Positions 23,034 to 32,012 of a stretch of DNA of 64,000 nt are shown piece by piece. Each line of letters starts with the position of its first letter. Position 1 is the stretch's first letter. The stretch is from an uncultured Pelagibacteraceae bacterium (lineage in GTDB: Bacteria > Pseudomonadota > Alphaproteobacteria > Pelagibacterales > Pelagibacteraceae): NCBI GenBank assembly GCA_902634455.1, contig CACPKQ010000003.1, positions 24,862-88,861 of the forward strand, given 5' to 3'. Made by a program: the position numbers and the translations under genes. The notes below the pieces were generated by a model. The model did not search any database and was not told where the DNA came from. It saw only the letters and a program-made list of their open reading frames with translations.

Positions 23034-25901
23034 TTATGCCGCATCTTCTTTAAACTCGTCCAGGCTCGGGCAAGAACAAAACAAGTTTTTATCTCCATAA
23101 ACATTATCCACTCTTCCGATTGGAGGCCAAAATTTGTTTGTTTTTAAAAATTCTGAAGGATAGGCAGCTTCTTCTCTTGAATATTTATGGTTCCACTCTG
23201 TTGATGTAAGCTCAACATGAGTATGTGGAGAGTTTTTAATAGGATTGTCTAGTTTATCAAATTCACCAGACTTAATTTTTTCAATTTCTTTTTTGATTTT
23301 GATCAATGTATCGCAAAATCTATCTAGTTCATTAAGGCTTTCACTTTCAGTTGGCTCAATCATCATTGTTCCTGGAACTGGCCATGACATTGTGGGAGCA
23401 TGAAATCCAAAATCTATTAATCTTTTTGCTATATCTTCCTCTGTAATTCCTGTCTCACTTTTAATTGGTCTAATATCTATAATACATTCATGGGCAACAT
23501 TGCCTTTATTACCCTTATACAATATTGGAAAATGGTTTTTTAATTTTTTAGCAACATAATTGGCATTCAAAATTGCATTTTGTGTTGCGAGCCTTAAACC
23601 TTCTGAGCCCATCATTTTTATATACATCCATGATATTGATAAAATACTTGAACTGCCCCAAGGAGCAGCAGAAACAGGTCCAATACCAGTTACGGGTCCG
23701 CAATCTCTTATTATGGGGTGAGAAGGTAAAAATTTTTCCAAATGTTTTTTACACGCTATCGGTCCCATTCCTGGTCCGCCACCACCGTGTGGGATACAGA
23801 ACGTTTTATGTAAATTAATATGACAAACATCCGGACCAAAGTTTCCTGGTCTAGCAATTCCAACTAATGCATTTAAATTTGCACCATCCATATACACTTG
23901 GCCACCGTGCTTATGAATCAATTCACAAATTTCAGTAATTTTTTCTTCAAAAACACCATGTGTTGATGGATAAGTGATCATTAGTGAGGCTAAGTTAGAT
24001 GAGTTTTGTTCGGCTTTCTTTTTTAAATCTTCGAAGTCTACATTGCCTTCTTTATCGCAATCAACAACCACTACTTTCATGCCAACCATTTGTGCACTTG
24101 CAGGATTAGTTCCATGAGCAGAACTTGGTATCAAACACACGTTTCTATTTTTTTCTCCTCTGCTTAAATGAAATTTTCTTATTACCATTAAACCAGCATA
24201 CTCTCCTTGTGCTCCTGCATTTGGTTGTAATGATACCCCCGAAAACCCTGTTATTGATCTCAACCAATTTTTTAAATCTGTAAATAAACTTCTAAACCCA
24301 TCCATTTGTTCAACAGGCACAAATGGGTGTGGTTCTGAAAATTCTCTCCAGCTGATAGGTATCATTTCAGCGACAGAATTAAGTTTCATTGTGCAAGATC
24401 CTAAGGCAATCATCGATCTATTCAGTGCTACATCTTTATCTTCTAATCTTTTTAAATATCTAAGCATCTCTGTTTCTGAATGGTAAGAATTAAATACTGG
24501 ATGCTCTAAAAATTTAGATGTTCTAAGCAATTTTTTTGGTAAATTAGGCAATTTTTGTGTAGGGTTTTCTTTAATAGACTCAGTACAATTAAAAATTTTT
24601 AATAATTGGTTTGCTCTATATACATTTTTCTTTTCATCAAAAGAAACTGACAACATTTCAGAGTTTACTTTACGAATATTGACTTTTTGATCTAAAGCAT
24701 TTTTAAATATTTTTTCAGTATTATCTTTAGTTTTAATTGTTACAGTATCAAAAAAATGCTCAGAATATATTTCATAGCCTGATTGTTTTATTTTTTCCGC
24801 AAAATTTTTTGCTAATTGGGACACTCTTTCTGAGATTTTTTTTATACCCTCTGGTCCATGGTAAATTGCATAAGCAGCCGCAACTATTGCTAGTAACGCT
24901 TGTGCGGTACATATGTTGCTTGTAGCTTTATCTCTTCTTATGTGTTGTTCTCTTGTTTGTAGGGCAAGTCTATATGCTTTGTTACCATATCGATCAACCG
25001 ACACTCCGATAATTCTTCCAGGTATTGATCTTTTATATTCATCCTTTGTTGCAAAAAATGCAGCATGTGGGCCACCATAGCCCATTGGGATTCCAAATCT
25101 TTGTGAATTTCCAACTGCTATATCAGCTCCAAGTTCCCCAGGCGTTTTTAATTTAGCTAAAGCTAATAAGTCACAAGCTAATACCGCCTTTCCATTTTTT
25201 TTATGAATTTTGCTAATAGTTTCGCTTGGGTCTTTTATGTCCCCCAGCGTTCCAGGATATTGAATTATTCCACATACTATATCTTCATTAATTTTTTCTA
25301 GATCAGTATTTTCATTTCCAACTATGATTTTTAACTCTAAAGGCTCAGCTCTAGTTTTAATTAATTCGATAGTTTGTGGATGGCAATCTTTTGAAACAAA
25401 AACTATTTTACTATTTTTTTTATTTATTCTGTAACTTAAACTCATTGCCTCTGCAGCTGCAGTTCCTTCATCTAATAAAGATGCATTTGCAATATCCATT
25501 CCAGTAAAATCAATGATCATTTGTTGAAAATTAAGTAACATTTCTAATCTCCCTTGAGCTACTTCTGCTTGATAAGGGGTGTAAGATGTGTACCAGCCAG
25601 GATTTTCTAAGATATTTCTTAGTATTACATAAGGAGTATAAGTTCCATAATAGCCCATGCCAATAAAATTAGAGTAGATTTGATTTTTTTTTGAAATAAT
25701 TCTTAATTTTCTAAGAGCCTCATATTCCGAATTTGGTTCGCCTATACTAAGCTTATCTTTAAATAGTATTTTTTCCGGAACAGTATTATTTATTAAATCA
25801 TCTAAGCTTTTATAGCCTATTTGATTTAACATTTTTTTTTGATCCTCTTCAGAGGTACCAATATGCCTTTTTATAAAATCTCTTTCAGAATTATGAAGCA
25901 T
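23034..25901 (-). CDS. gcvP: Glycine dehydrogenase (decarboxylating), P-protein
   Basis: A 955-residue full-length fused P-protein of the glycine cleavage system. It uses pyridoxal phosphate to decarboxylate glycine and passes the aminomethyl group to the lipoyl arm of GcvH. The PLP lysine is in HINLHKTFCIPHGGGGPG (near 690), and N-terminal RHIGTSEEDQKKML and EPTESES near the C-terminus are family stretches. It overlaps the gcvH stop by one base. Order on the message is gcvT, gcvH, gcvP, followed six bases later by a flavoprotein gene. Confidence 0.97.
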   Translation of the reverse strand: MLHNSERDFIKRHIGTSEEDQKKMLNQIGYKSLDDLINNTVPEKILFKDKLSIGEPNSEYEALRKLRIISKKNQIYSNFIGMGYYGTYTPYVILRNILENPGWYTSYTPYQAEVAQGRLEMLLNFQQMIIDFTGMDIANASLLDEGTAAAEAMSLSYRINKKNSKIVFVSKDCHPQTIELIKTRAEPLELKIIVGNENTDLEKINEDIVCGIIQYPGTLGDIKDPSETISKIHKKNGKAVLACDLLALAKLKTPGELGADIAVGNSQRFGIPMGYGGPHAAFFATKDEYKRSIPGRIIGVSVDRYGNKAYRLALQTREQHIRRDKATSNICTAQALLAIVAAAYAIYHGPEGIKKISERVSQLAKNFAEKIKQSGYEIYSEHFFDTVTIKTKDNTEKIFKNALDQKVNIRKVNSEMLSVSFDEKKNVYRANQLLKIFNCTESIKENPTQKLPNLPKKLLRTSKFLEHPVFNSYHSETEMLRYLKRLEDKDVALNRSMIALGSCTMKLNSVAEMIPISWREFSEPHPFVPVEQMDGFRSLFTDLKNWLRSITGFSGVSLQPNAGAQGEYAGLMVIRKFHLSRGEKNRNVCLIPSSAHGTNPASAQMVGMKVVVVDCDKEGNVDFEDLKKKAEQNSSNLASLMITYPSTHGVFEEKITEICELIHKHGGQVYMDGANLNALVGIARPGNFGPDVCHINLHKTFCIPHGGGGPGMGPIACKKHLEKFLPSHPIIRDCGPVTGIGPVSAAPWGSSSILSISWMYIKMMGSEGLRLATQNAILNANYVAKKLKNHFPILYKGNKGNVAHECIIDIRPIKSETGITEEDIAKRLIDFGFHAPTMSWPVPGTMMIEPTESESLNELDRFCDTLIKIKKEIEKIKSGEFDKLDNPIKNSPHTHVELTSTEWNHKYSREEAAYPSEFLKTNKFWPPIGRVDNVYGDKNLFCSCPSLDEFKEDAA

Positions 25902-26281
25902 TATTTATTACTTTCCTTTGCAAATTTTTCATATTCTTCTTTGTTCATTAAACCATCAATTTCAGATTTATTTTTAATTTTAACTTTAAAAAACCAAGCT
26001 GCACCTTCTGGATCTGCATTAATTTTTGCTGGATCGTCAACTATCCCTTGATTGTTTTCTGTTACTTCGCCACTAACTGGTATATATACATCGCTCGCTG
26101 CTTTTGTGGACTCGACTACACCTGCCGTAGAATCTTTCTCTAAACTTGATCCTTTCTCAGGAAGTTCTACAAAAACAATATCTCCCAACATTTCAGTTGC
26201 GTGTTTTGTTATTCCAATAGTTGCAATATCTCCATCAAGTTTGATCCATTCGTGCTCCTTTGAAAATTTTAAATTAGACAT
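25901..26281 (-). CDS. gcvH: Glycine cleavage system H protein
   Basis: A 126-residue lipoyl carrier. The lipoylation site is in VESTKAASD (Lys about 63), inside the usual [19 protein letters not shown] context, and the N-terminal FSKEHEWI is typical. It shuttles the aminomethyl group between P- and T-proteins and is oxidised by the L-protein, which is not in the window. A good ribosome binding site (AAAGGAGA) stands before the ATG, inside the end of gcvT, which it overlaps by eight bases. Confidence 0.97.
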   Translation of the reverse strand: MSNLKFSKEHEWIKLDGDIATIGITKHATEMLGDIVFVELPEKGSSLEKDSTAGVVESTKAASDVYIPVSGEVTENNQGIVDDPAKINADPEGAAWFFKVKIKNKSEIDGLMNKEEYEKFAKESNK

Positions 26282-27380
26282 TTGCTTCTCCTTTCACATG
26301 GTTTTTTTTATAAAATGGTAAGTCACATATATTAGCTGGTACTTTTTTTCCTCTAACTTCTAAAAATACTTTATTATTTATTTTTGCATGACTATTATTT
26401 ACATATCCCATCGCAATAGGTCCTTTTACGCTTGGTCCAAATGTACCACTTGTGACTTTTCCAATTTCGTTATTATTTTTATCAAATATTTTGGTCGACT
26501 CTCTAGCTATAATTCTATTTTCAGGCTTAATTCCAACTCTTAATTTATCAACACCATTTTCCAATTGCTTTTTAATTTCATTGGATCCTGAAAATTTACT
26601 GTTTAATCTTTGTTTTGATATTGCCCATTTTAAATTAGCCTCTACAGGACTTGTATCTTCATTAATGTCATGCCCATATAAACAAAGTCCAGCTTCAAGT
26701 CTTAATGTATCTCTTGCACCCAAGCCAATAAGAGCTGAACCATTTTCAATTAATTTTTTTACAAATTCCTCTGCAATATTGTTTGGTAAAGATATTTCAA
26801 AACCATCTTCTCCTGTATATCCAGATCTTGTTATGTATAAACTTGTTGATTTATAATTAAATTTATTTCCATTCATGAATTTTAAATTTGAAATACCTTT
26901 AATTATTTTTTCGAGAATGTCTTTGGACTCAGGACCTTGTATTGCCACTAAAGATAAATCTTCCCTTAAATTTAAAATATATTTATTTTCTAAAACTGAG
27001 CTTAATATTTTTAAATCATTTTCTTTGCAAGCAGCATTTAATATAATCATAAAACCATCTTCAATTTTAGTTATAATTAAATCATCATATATTCCTCCAT
27101 TATACTTCATTAAAAAAGAATATTTGCATTGATTGATAGAAAGTTTATTTAGGTCTGTGGGTAATATTTTTTCTAAATCATTTATTAATTCTTCTTTTCC
27201 TTTAATAAATAATTGACCCATATGGGAAACATCAAATATTCCTGATTTTGTTCTTGTAATATTATGTTCTTGAATTACACCATTTTTGTATTGAATGGGC
27301 ATTTGATAGCCGGCAAACTCTACAAACTTAGCGCCGTATGCTGTATGTAATTTAAACAGAGGTGTTTTTTTTATTTCCAT
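26274..27380 (-). CDS. gcvT: Glycine cleavage system aminomethyltransferase, T-protein
   Basis: A 368-residue protein that releases ammonia from the lipoyl-bound intermediate and gives methylene-tetrahydrofolate. It begins [19 protein letters not shown] and has FDVSHMGQ (near 51), [13 protein letters not shown] (near 186) and [14 protein letters not shown], all typical of GcvT. The frame stays open upstream to 27521, but those 47 codons are the tandem glycine riboswitch and would not resemble any GcvT N-terminus, so the ATG at 27380 is chosen. First gene of the gcvTHP set. Confidence 0.96.
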   Translation of the reverse strand: MEIKKTPLFKLHTAYGAKFVEFAGYQMPIQYKNGVIQEHNITRTKSGIFDVSHMGQLFIKGKEELINDLEKILPTDLNKLSINQCKYSFLMKYNGGIYDDLIITKIEDGFMIILNAACKENDLKILSSVLENKYILNLREDLSLVAIQGPESKDILEKIIKGISNLKFMNGNKFNYKSTSLYITRSGYTGEDGFEISLPNNIAEEFVKKLIENGSALIGLGARDTLRLEAGLCLYGHDINEDTSPVEANLKWAISKQRLNSKFSGSNEIKKQLENGVDKLRVGIKPENRIIARESTKIFDKNNNEIGKVTSGTFGPSVKGPIAMGYVNNSHAKINNKVFLEVRGKKVPANICDLPFYKKNHVKGEANV

Positions 27381-27390
27381 ATCAACTCTT

Positions 27391-27535
27391 AACCCCCTCT
27401 GTCGGTGTGCCTGAGAGATTTTAGCTCCTTCGGCGAGAATAATTCTCTTTCCAGAGTTAATATGTACGGTCCTTTTGCCTGAGAGTTTCCGGGGTGGTTG
27501 CTCCTTCGGCGCTACATTCAAGTAGTCTCTCCCGT
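27391..27535 (-). ncRNA. Tandem glycine riboswitch upstream of gcvT
   Basis: Reading leftward, two glycine aptamers follow each other. The first spans about 27535-27465 and has GGGAGAGACTA, GCGCCGAAGGAGCAA and CTCTCAGGCAAAAGGACC. The second spans about 27460-27391 and has ACTCTGG...GCCGAAGGAGC and CTCTCAGGCACACCGACAGA. These are the hallmark sequences of the gcvT riboswitch. The second aptamer ends about ten bases before the gcvT ATG, so control probably acts at ribosome access. In SAR11, glycine riboswitches before gcvT and malate synthase have been linked to glycine/serine need. The message under its control is probably at least seven genes long. Confidence 0.95.
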
Positions 27536-27591
27536 ATGAAATTATGATAGCACAATTTTATTAATAATTACACTGTTTATAAATACAATAT

Positions 27592-27768
27592 TTAATGTTT
27601 TTTGGTTATTTGGTGTATTTTATCTTTGACTGCTAATTTTTTCTTTTTTAGCTCTCTAAGACTCAACCATGAATCAGACGTTCTATCGTTTAGTCTGGAT
27701 TTTGTGATTTTTTTTATTTGGGTGTCTATTTGTTTTTTTTCTTTTGATAAGCCTTTTATTAAAGACAT
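27592..27768 (-). CDS. Small DUF465/YdcH-like protein
   Basis: A 58-residue basic helical protein starting MSLIKGLSKEKKQID and ending with LRELKKKKLAVKDKIHQI, the conserved C-terminal signature of the DUF465 (YdcH) family of short coiled-coil proteins found across alphaproteobacteria. Residues 9-24 and 36-55 form two charged amphipathic helices. The function of the family is unknown. A TATAAT-like TATGGTATAAT stretch lies just upstream of the ATG. The gene sits alone between the glycine riboswitch and an EamA transporter gene. Confidence 0.75.
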   Translation of the reverse strand: MSLIKGLSKEKKQIDTQIKKITKSRLNDRTSDSWLSLRELKKKKLAVKDKIHQITKKH

Positions 27769-27820
27769 GATTCATTATACCATATTTTTAAAACTTAAAA
27801 TTAAAAGTTTTTAAAAAAAA

Positions 27821-28681
27821 TTATTTTATTATTTTTTTATCAAAAAACTGAAGAGAAACACCAGCAATAATTATTGCTCCACCAAACAAAACAACTAGTG
27901 GTGGATTTTCGTTTGCAAATAACCATGCCCATAAAGGACCCAATACTGCTTCTGTTAACATTATGATTCCAACCAATGCAGCTGGAGTTTTTCTCGCTCC
28001 AATAGTAATTAAAATAAAACCAAGACCAACTTGAAATGCACCTGCTAAAAAACCTAAAAATATATCATGAGCTGAAATAAGAATTTTTGAAGAGAAAAAA
28101 TATCCAATAATTAAAGCTCCAATTCCAGCAAAAAATTGAAGTGGAATCATATCCGTATTGGGAAATTTTCTTACTATTAAAATAAGAGTTGCAAATGAAA
28201 TTGGCATAATAAAAGCAACAATGTTTCCTTCAAATTGGCCTGGTGATAAATTGTTGCCTACCATTAAAATTATTCCAGAAAAGGCTAAAATTATCGATGC
28301 TAGGGTGAGTTTTGAGATTTTTTCTTTTAGAAATATATAGCCAAAAATAGCTAAGAAAATTGCCTGTGTTTGTATTATAAAATTTGTATTAGCAACAGTA
28401 GTTTTATACATAGCAAAAACATAACTAAAATATCCAATAGATAAAATGATACCGCCAAAAAGTCCTGGTATTCCTGATTTATAAAAAGATTTAAAAAAAT
28501 TTTTTTTATGGGTTATTAGAAGAAAAATTCCTACAACAATTAAAAAAAAAACTGATCTCCAAAATAATATTTGCCAAAGTGTAGCTCCCTCAAAAGATTT
28601 TACTATTAAACCACCAAAACTAAGGCTGAATGCTCCTAAAAAAACAAGTATTGGGCCTGGAATTTTTAAAAATAAACTCAT
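27821..28681 (-). CDS. EamA/DMT-family transporter beside 5-oxoprolinase genes
   Basis: A 286-residue membrane protein with ten hydrophobic segments in two EamA repeats; IFLKEKIS (about 116-123) closes the first repeat and WAWLFANENP the second. The gene overlaps the stop of pxpC by four bases and so is co-translated with the 5-oxoprolinase subunits. That position suggests uptake or export of 5-oxoproline, glutamate or a related compound, though EamA proteins vary widely in substrate and the sequence alone does not decide. Distinct from the copy at 7776-8681. Confidence 0.88.
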   Translation of the reverse strand: MSLFLKIPGPILVFLGAFSLSFGGLIVKSFEGATLWQILFWRSVFFLIVVGIFLLITHKKNFFKSFYKSGIPGLFGGIILSIGYFSYVFAMYKTTVANTNFIIQTQAIFLAIFGYIFLKEKISKLTLASIILAFSGIILMVGNNLSPGQFEGNIVAFIMPISFATLILIVRKFPNTDMIPLQFFAGIGALIIGYFFSSKILISAHDIFLGFLAGAFQVGLGFILITIGARKTPAALVGIIMLTEAVLGPLWAWLFANENPPLVVLFGGAIIIAGVSLQFFDKKIIK

Positions 28682-29628
28682 CTTATTTGATTAAGGGTAT
28701 TTTTTGTTTCCAGATTATAAAATTTAAATAAATTTTCAGCTTCATTAAGCTCTATAAATTTAAATTTAATGGTATTACCGGGTGTTAATTGAACTAATTT
28801 ATCGTAGTCAGCACTTATCACTACTCCAATCTTTGGATATCCTCCTATTGTGCCATGATCTGAAAACATTATTATTGGATCGCCGTCAGGAGGTACTTGA
28901 ATAACTCCTTTTATTAAACCTTCTGATTTAATATTTGTATCAACTTTATTTTCAATTTTTGGTCCTTTCAACCTCATTCCCATTCTGTCAGTAAGTTTTG
29001 TTATTGTAAATTGTTTACTAAAAAAATCTTCTTTAGACTTATCAGAAAAATAATCAAAATTGGTACCTTTAAGAACCCTTATAAATTCTATTTTTGAATT
29101 AAAGTAATCAATTTTTTTTGAACAAAAATCATTATTTGATTGATTTAAAAAAATTTTTTCTTTATCAGAATATTTTTTTCCATTATTTGAACCTACTTCA
29201 GACTTAGTATGTACTGAGCAGCTTCCCCAAAAATAATCTCCAGAAAAACCTTTTTGTACAGATAAATAGCCATAAACAGATTTATTAGTTGAAATTATAT
29301 CTATTTGATCATCATCGTTTAGATTAAATGTTTTATAACAAATACCCTCTTCAATTTTAGAGTTACCTCTAATTATTTGAAATTTTACATCTCCAGTTAT
29401 TACAGCGGTAACCTTTCCAAATTTTAGTTTTAAAAGTGGCCCTTGATATGCAAATTCTAATGATGCGGTATTTGACTTATTGTCAACTAAATGATTGCCA
29501 ATTAAATAATTTCTTTTATCCATAGCTCCACTAAATGGAAGCCCTATGTGATATTGGTTAAATCTTCCTTCATCTTGTAAAGTAGAATTTATTCCAGGAC
29601 GTAAAATTTCAAAAAATGCTTTATTCAT
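28678..29628 (-). CDS. pxpC: 5-oxoprolinase subunit C
   Basis: A 316-residue protein of the biotin-dependent carboxyltransferase-like (KipA/PxpC) family: ILRPGINSTLQDEGRFNQYH-like start (PGINSTLQDEGR, about 11-22), GIPFSGAMD-like LPFSGAMDKRNYL (about 30-42) and GYPKIGVVISADYDKL near the C-terminus. PxpA, PxpB and PxpC together hydrolyse 5-oxoproline to glutamate with ATP, clearing a damage product and recovering nitrogen. It overlaps pxpB by eight bases. Confidence 0.93.
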   Translation of the reverse strand: MNKAFFEILRPGINSTLQDEGRFNQYHIGLPFSGAMDKRNYLIGNHLVDNKSNTASLEFAYQGPLLKLKFGKVTAVITGDVKFQIIRGNSKIEEGICYKTFNLNDDDQIDIISTNKSVYGYLSVQKGFSGDYFWGSCSVHTKSEVGSNNGKKYSDKEKIFLNQSNNDFCSKKIDYFNSKIEFIRVLKGTNFDYFSDKSKEDFFSKQFTITKLTDRMGMRLKGPKIENKVDTNIKSEGLIKGVIQVPPDGDPIIMFSDHGTIGGYPKIGVVISADYDKLVQLTPGNTIKFKFIELNEAENLFKFYNLETKNTLNQIR

Positions 29629-30295
29629 TCCAGTTTAAATATTCTGATTTAGTAATTTTATAAAATTTAACAGTATCCCCGGGATTTATTTTTAAAGGAT
29701 TGTCCTGTTTTAATTTGTCAAAAATTTTTATTGGAGTATTTCCGATTATGTTCCAGCCTCCGGGGCTTTCAAATGTATAAATATTAGCAAACTGTTCCGT
29801 AATTCCTATTGATCCCTTGGGAACCTTGACTCTTGGTGTCTCAAGTCTTTTTAATCTTATCTTTTCATCAACATCACCTAAAAATGGCATTCCAGCAATA
29901 AAGCCAGTCATATAGCAAAAATAATTTTTATTAAAAAATGACTCTAAAATTTTACTGGTATCTAAACCAAGTTTTTTGGAAAGTCTTTCTGTGTCTAAAC
30001 AAAATTCCTCATCAGTGCAAACTGGAATTTGAACATTTTTTTTTTCTTGAGCTTCTAGCTTTGAGATTTCAATTTTTAATATTTCGCTTTTTAACTGCTC
30101 ATATTTAATATTTTCTAAATCAAAAGAAATTATTAGTTTATTGTATGATGGGGTTATATTGGTAATTCCTGGTATTTTATTTTTTTGTAAACTTTTAAAG
30201 TATTTAATAACATTGGAGTTTATTTCTTTATTTACTGCATTGCCAAAATCGCAATACAAGGCCGCATCTCCAAGATTTGATATATTTTTTATCAT
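29621..30295 (-). CDS. pxpB: 5-oxoprolinase subunit B
   Basis: A 224-residue protein of the KipI/PxpB family with the typical GDAALYCDFG start (8-17), YNKLIISFD (near 46), the FYMTGFIAGMPFLGDV-like stretch (CYMTGFIAGMPFLGD, about 131-145) and SPGGWNIIGNTP (about 176-187). It phosphorylates or activates 5-oxoproline together with PxpC before PxpA acts. It overlaps pxpC by eight bases and is divergent from pxpA across only 27 bases. Confidence 0.93.
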   Translation of the reverse strand: MIKNISNLGDAALYCDFGNAVNKEINSNVIKYFKSLQKNKIPGITNITPSYNKLIISFDLENIKYEQLKSEILKIEISKLEAQEKKNVQIPVCTDEEFCLDTERLSKKLGLDTSKILESFFNKNYFCYMTGFIAGMPFLGDVDEKIRLKRLETPRVKVPKGSIGITEQFANIYTFESPGGWNIIGNTPIKIFDKLKQDNPLKINPGDTVKFYKITKSEYLNWNE

Positions 30296-30322
30296 GCTGT
30301 GTTATACTTAAGTTTTATTGCT
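30296..30322. promoter_or_regulatory. Short divergent promoter between pxpB and pxpA
   Basis: The 27-base gap holds GTTATACT at 30301-30308. On the right-going strand TATACT (30303-30308) lies 14 bases before the pxpA ATG, with a weak TTGATA at 30277-30282 (20-base spacing). On the left-going strand the same bases read AGTATAAC, so TATAAC lies five bases before the pxpB ATG, which would give a leaderless or nearly leaderless message. The two -10 elements thus overlap. Confidence 0.4.
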
Positions 30323-31096
30323 ATGGAAATTAATATTAATTGCGATCTAGGAGAAAAGTCTAAGCTTCACTCAAATATAAATGATCCAGAATTATTAAAA
30401 ATTGTAAATTCTGCTAACATTGCATGTGGATATCATGCCGGTGATAAAGAGACGATGCACCAAGTAGTTTCTATCTCAAAAGAAAATGGTGTAAGCATAG
30501 GCGCACACCCTTCTTTTAATGATGTGGAAAACTTTGGAAGAAAAAGAATGAATTTAAGACCTGAAGAAATAAAAAAATTAATTATTGATCAGTACGAAAT
30601 TTTACAGAAAGTAGCTTCAGAAAATGGTGAAAAAGTAAGTCATATTAAACCCCATGGAGCCTTAAATAACATGGCCTGTGAAGACTTAGAGCTTGCAACA
30701 ACTTTAGCAAAAGCAGTAAATGATATAAGCAAAGATCTAATTTATTTAGTTCCTACAGGGTCAAAAATGGAAGAAGCGGCAAAAAAGTTAAACATGAAAA
30801 TAGCTTGTGAAATATTTGCTGATAGAAACTATGAAGATAATGGAAACTTAGTGTCAAGAAAAAGGGGAAATGCATTGATCACTGACCCAGAAATTTGTAA
30901 AAAACATGTTTTAAAGATGGTCCAAAATCAAGCTTTAAATTGTTTTTCAGGCAAACAAATTCCTTGTGAAATTGACTCTGTTTGTATACATGGTGACAAT
31001 GAAAGCTCCCTTGCAACTGCAAGATCAATTAGAGATAATCTTGTTTTAAATAAATTAGATTTAAAACCATTAAATAAAATGAAAAAATTCAATTAA
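30323..31096 (+). CDS. pxpA: 5-oxoprolinase subunit A (LamB/YcsF family)
   Basis: A 257-residue protein with the family start MEININCDLGE, then NIACGYHAGD (about 31-40), GVSIGAHPSFND (about 55-66), HIKPHGALNNM (about 106-116) and CIHGDNESS near the end. Many acidic and histidine residues form the hydrolase site. A GTG at 30299 would add eight residues not seen in the family, so the ATG at 30323 is preferred. It is followed three bases after its stop by the allantoinase gene, while its partners pxpB and pxpC are on the opposite strand. Confidence 0.93.
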   Translation: MEININCDLGEKSKLHSNINDPELLKIVNSANIACGYHAGDKETMHQVVSISKENGVSIGAHPSFNDVENFGRKRMNLRPEEIKKLIIDQYEILQKVASENGEKVSHIKPHGALNNMACEDLELATTLAKAVNDISKDLIYLVPTGSKMEEAAKKLNMKIACEIFADRNYEDNGNLVSRKRGNALITDPEICKKHVLKMVQNQALNCFSGKQIPCEIDSVCIHGDNESSLATARSIRDNLVLNKLDLKPLNKMKKFN

Positions 31097-31099
31097 CCT

Positions 31100-32005
31100 A
31101 TGTCAAAAAAATACCCAAGAAATATGATTGGTTATGGATCTAAACAAATTAAAGTTGTTTGGCCGAACAATGCAAAATTAGCCCTACAAATTGTACTAAA
31201 TTATGAAGAAGGAGGCGAAAACAGTGTATTGCACGGTGACAAATACTCTGAAACTTTTTTATCAGAAATTATTGGAGCTCAACCAATAAAAGGTCGTCAC
31301 ATCAATATGGAATCTTTTTATGAGTATGGATCTAGAAGAGGTTTTTGGAGACTGCATAAATTATTTAGTGAAAAAAAAATTCCTATAACTATTTTTGGAG
31401 TGGCCATGGCTTTAGAAAGAAATCCTGAAATTTGTGAAGCTATAAAAAATGGCGACTACGAAGTTGCTTCACATGGTTGGAGATGGATTGATTATCAAAA
31501 TATAAAAAAATCCGTTGAAAAAAAACATATGCAACTAGCAATTAAAACAATTAAGAAAATTTTTGGTAAACGTCCCTTGGGTTGGTACACAGGAAGATGT
31601 AGCCCAAATACTAGAGAGTTAGTTTTTAAAGAAGGTGGTTTTTTATATGATAGCGACTCATATAGTGATGATTTACCTTATTGGGAATATAGAAAAAACA
31701 AGAAACAACTAATCGTACCTTATACCCTAGATAATAACGATATGCGCTTTGCTACAAATCAAGGATTTAATAGTGGGGATCAGTTTTATACATATTTAAA
31801 AGATAGCTTTGATGCTCTTTATGAAGAAGGTAAAACTCATCCTAAAATGATGTCTATTGGCTTACATTGCAGATTAATTGGAAGACCTGGAAGAATTCAA
31901 TCATTAAAAAAATTTTTGGATTATGTATTAAAATTTAAAGACATATGGATTTGCAAAAGAATAGATATCGCAAAACATTGGATTAAAAATTACTCCAATA
32001 TATAA
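31100..32005 (+). CDS. puuE: Allantoinase, PuuE (polysaccharide deacetylase fold)
   Basis: A 301-residue protein of the NodB-like deacetylase superfamily in its PuuE branch, which opens allantoin to allantoate without a metal-dependent amidohydrolase fold. Signature stretches are LNYEEGGENSVLHGD (about 33-47), ASHGWRWIDYQ (about 124-134), GWYTGRCSPNTREL (about 157-170) and GLHCRLIGRPGR (about 254-265). It starts three bases after pxpA and is followed by allantoicase and ureidoglycolate lyase, so the order follows the pathway from allantoin to glyoxylate. Confidence 0.93.
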   Translation: MSKKYPRNMIGYGSKQIKVVWPNNAKLALQIVLNYEEGGENSVLHGDKYSETFLSEIIGAQPIKGRHINMESFYEYGSRRGFWRLHKLFSEKKIPITIFGVAMALERNPEICEAIKNGDYEVASHGWRWIDYQNIKKSVEKKHMQLAIKTIKKIFGKRPLGWYTGRCSPNTRELVFKEGGFLYDSDSYSDDLPYWEYRKNKKQLIVPYTLDNNDMRFATNQGFNSGDQFYTYLKDSFDALYEEGKTHPKMMSIGLHCRLIGRPGRIQSLKKFLDYVLKFKDIWICKRIDIAKHWIKNYSNI

Positions 32006-32012
32006 ATTTCAA

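Noticed and set aside
27381..27521. 47-codon N-terminal extension of gcvT
   Set aside because: The frame is open, but the DNA is the tandem glycine riboswitch and the translated residues do not resemble any GcvT. The ATG at 27380 gives the family N-terminus.
30299..30322. GTG start for pxpA
   Set aside because: The eight added residues (MLYLSFIA) are not a family feature; MEININCDLGE from 30323 matches the PxpA N-terminus.
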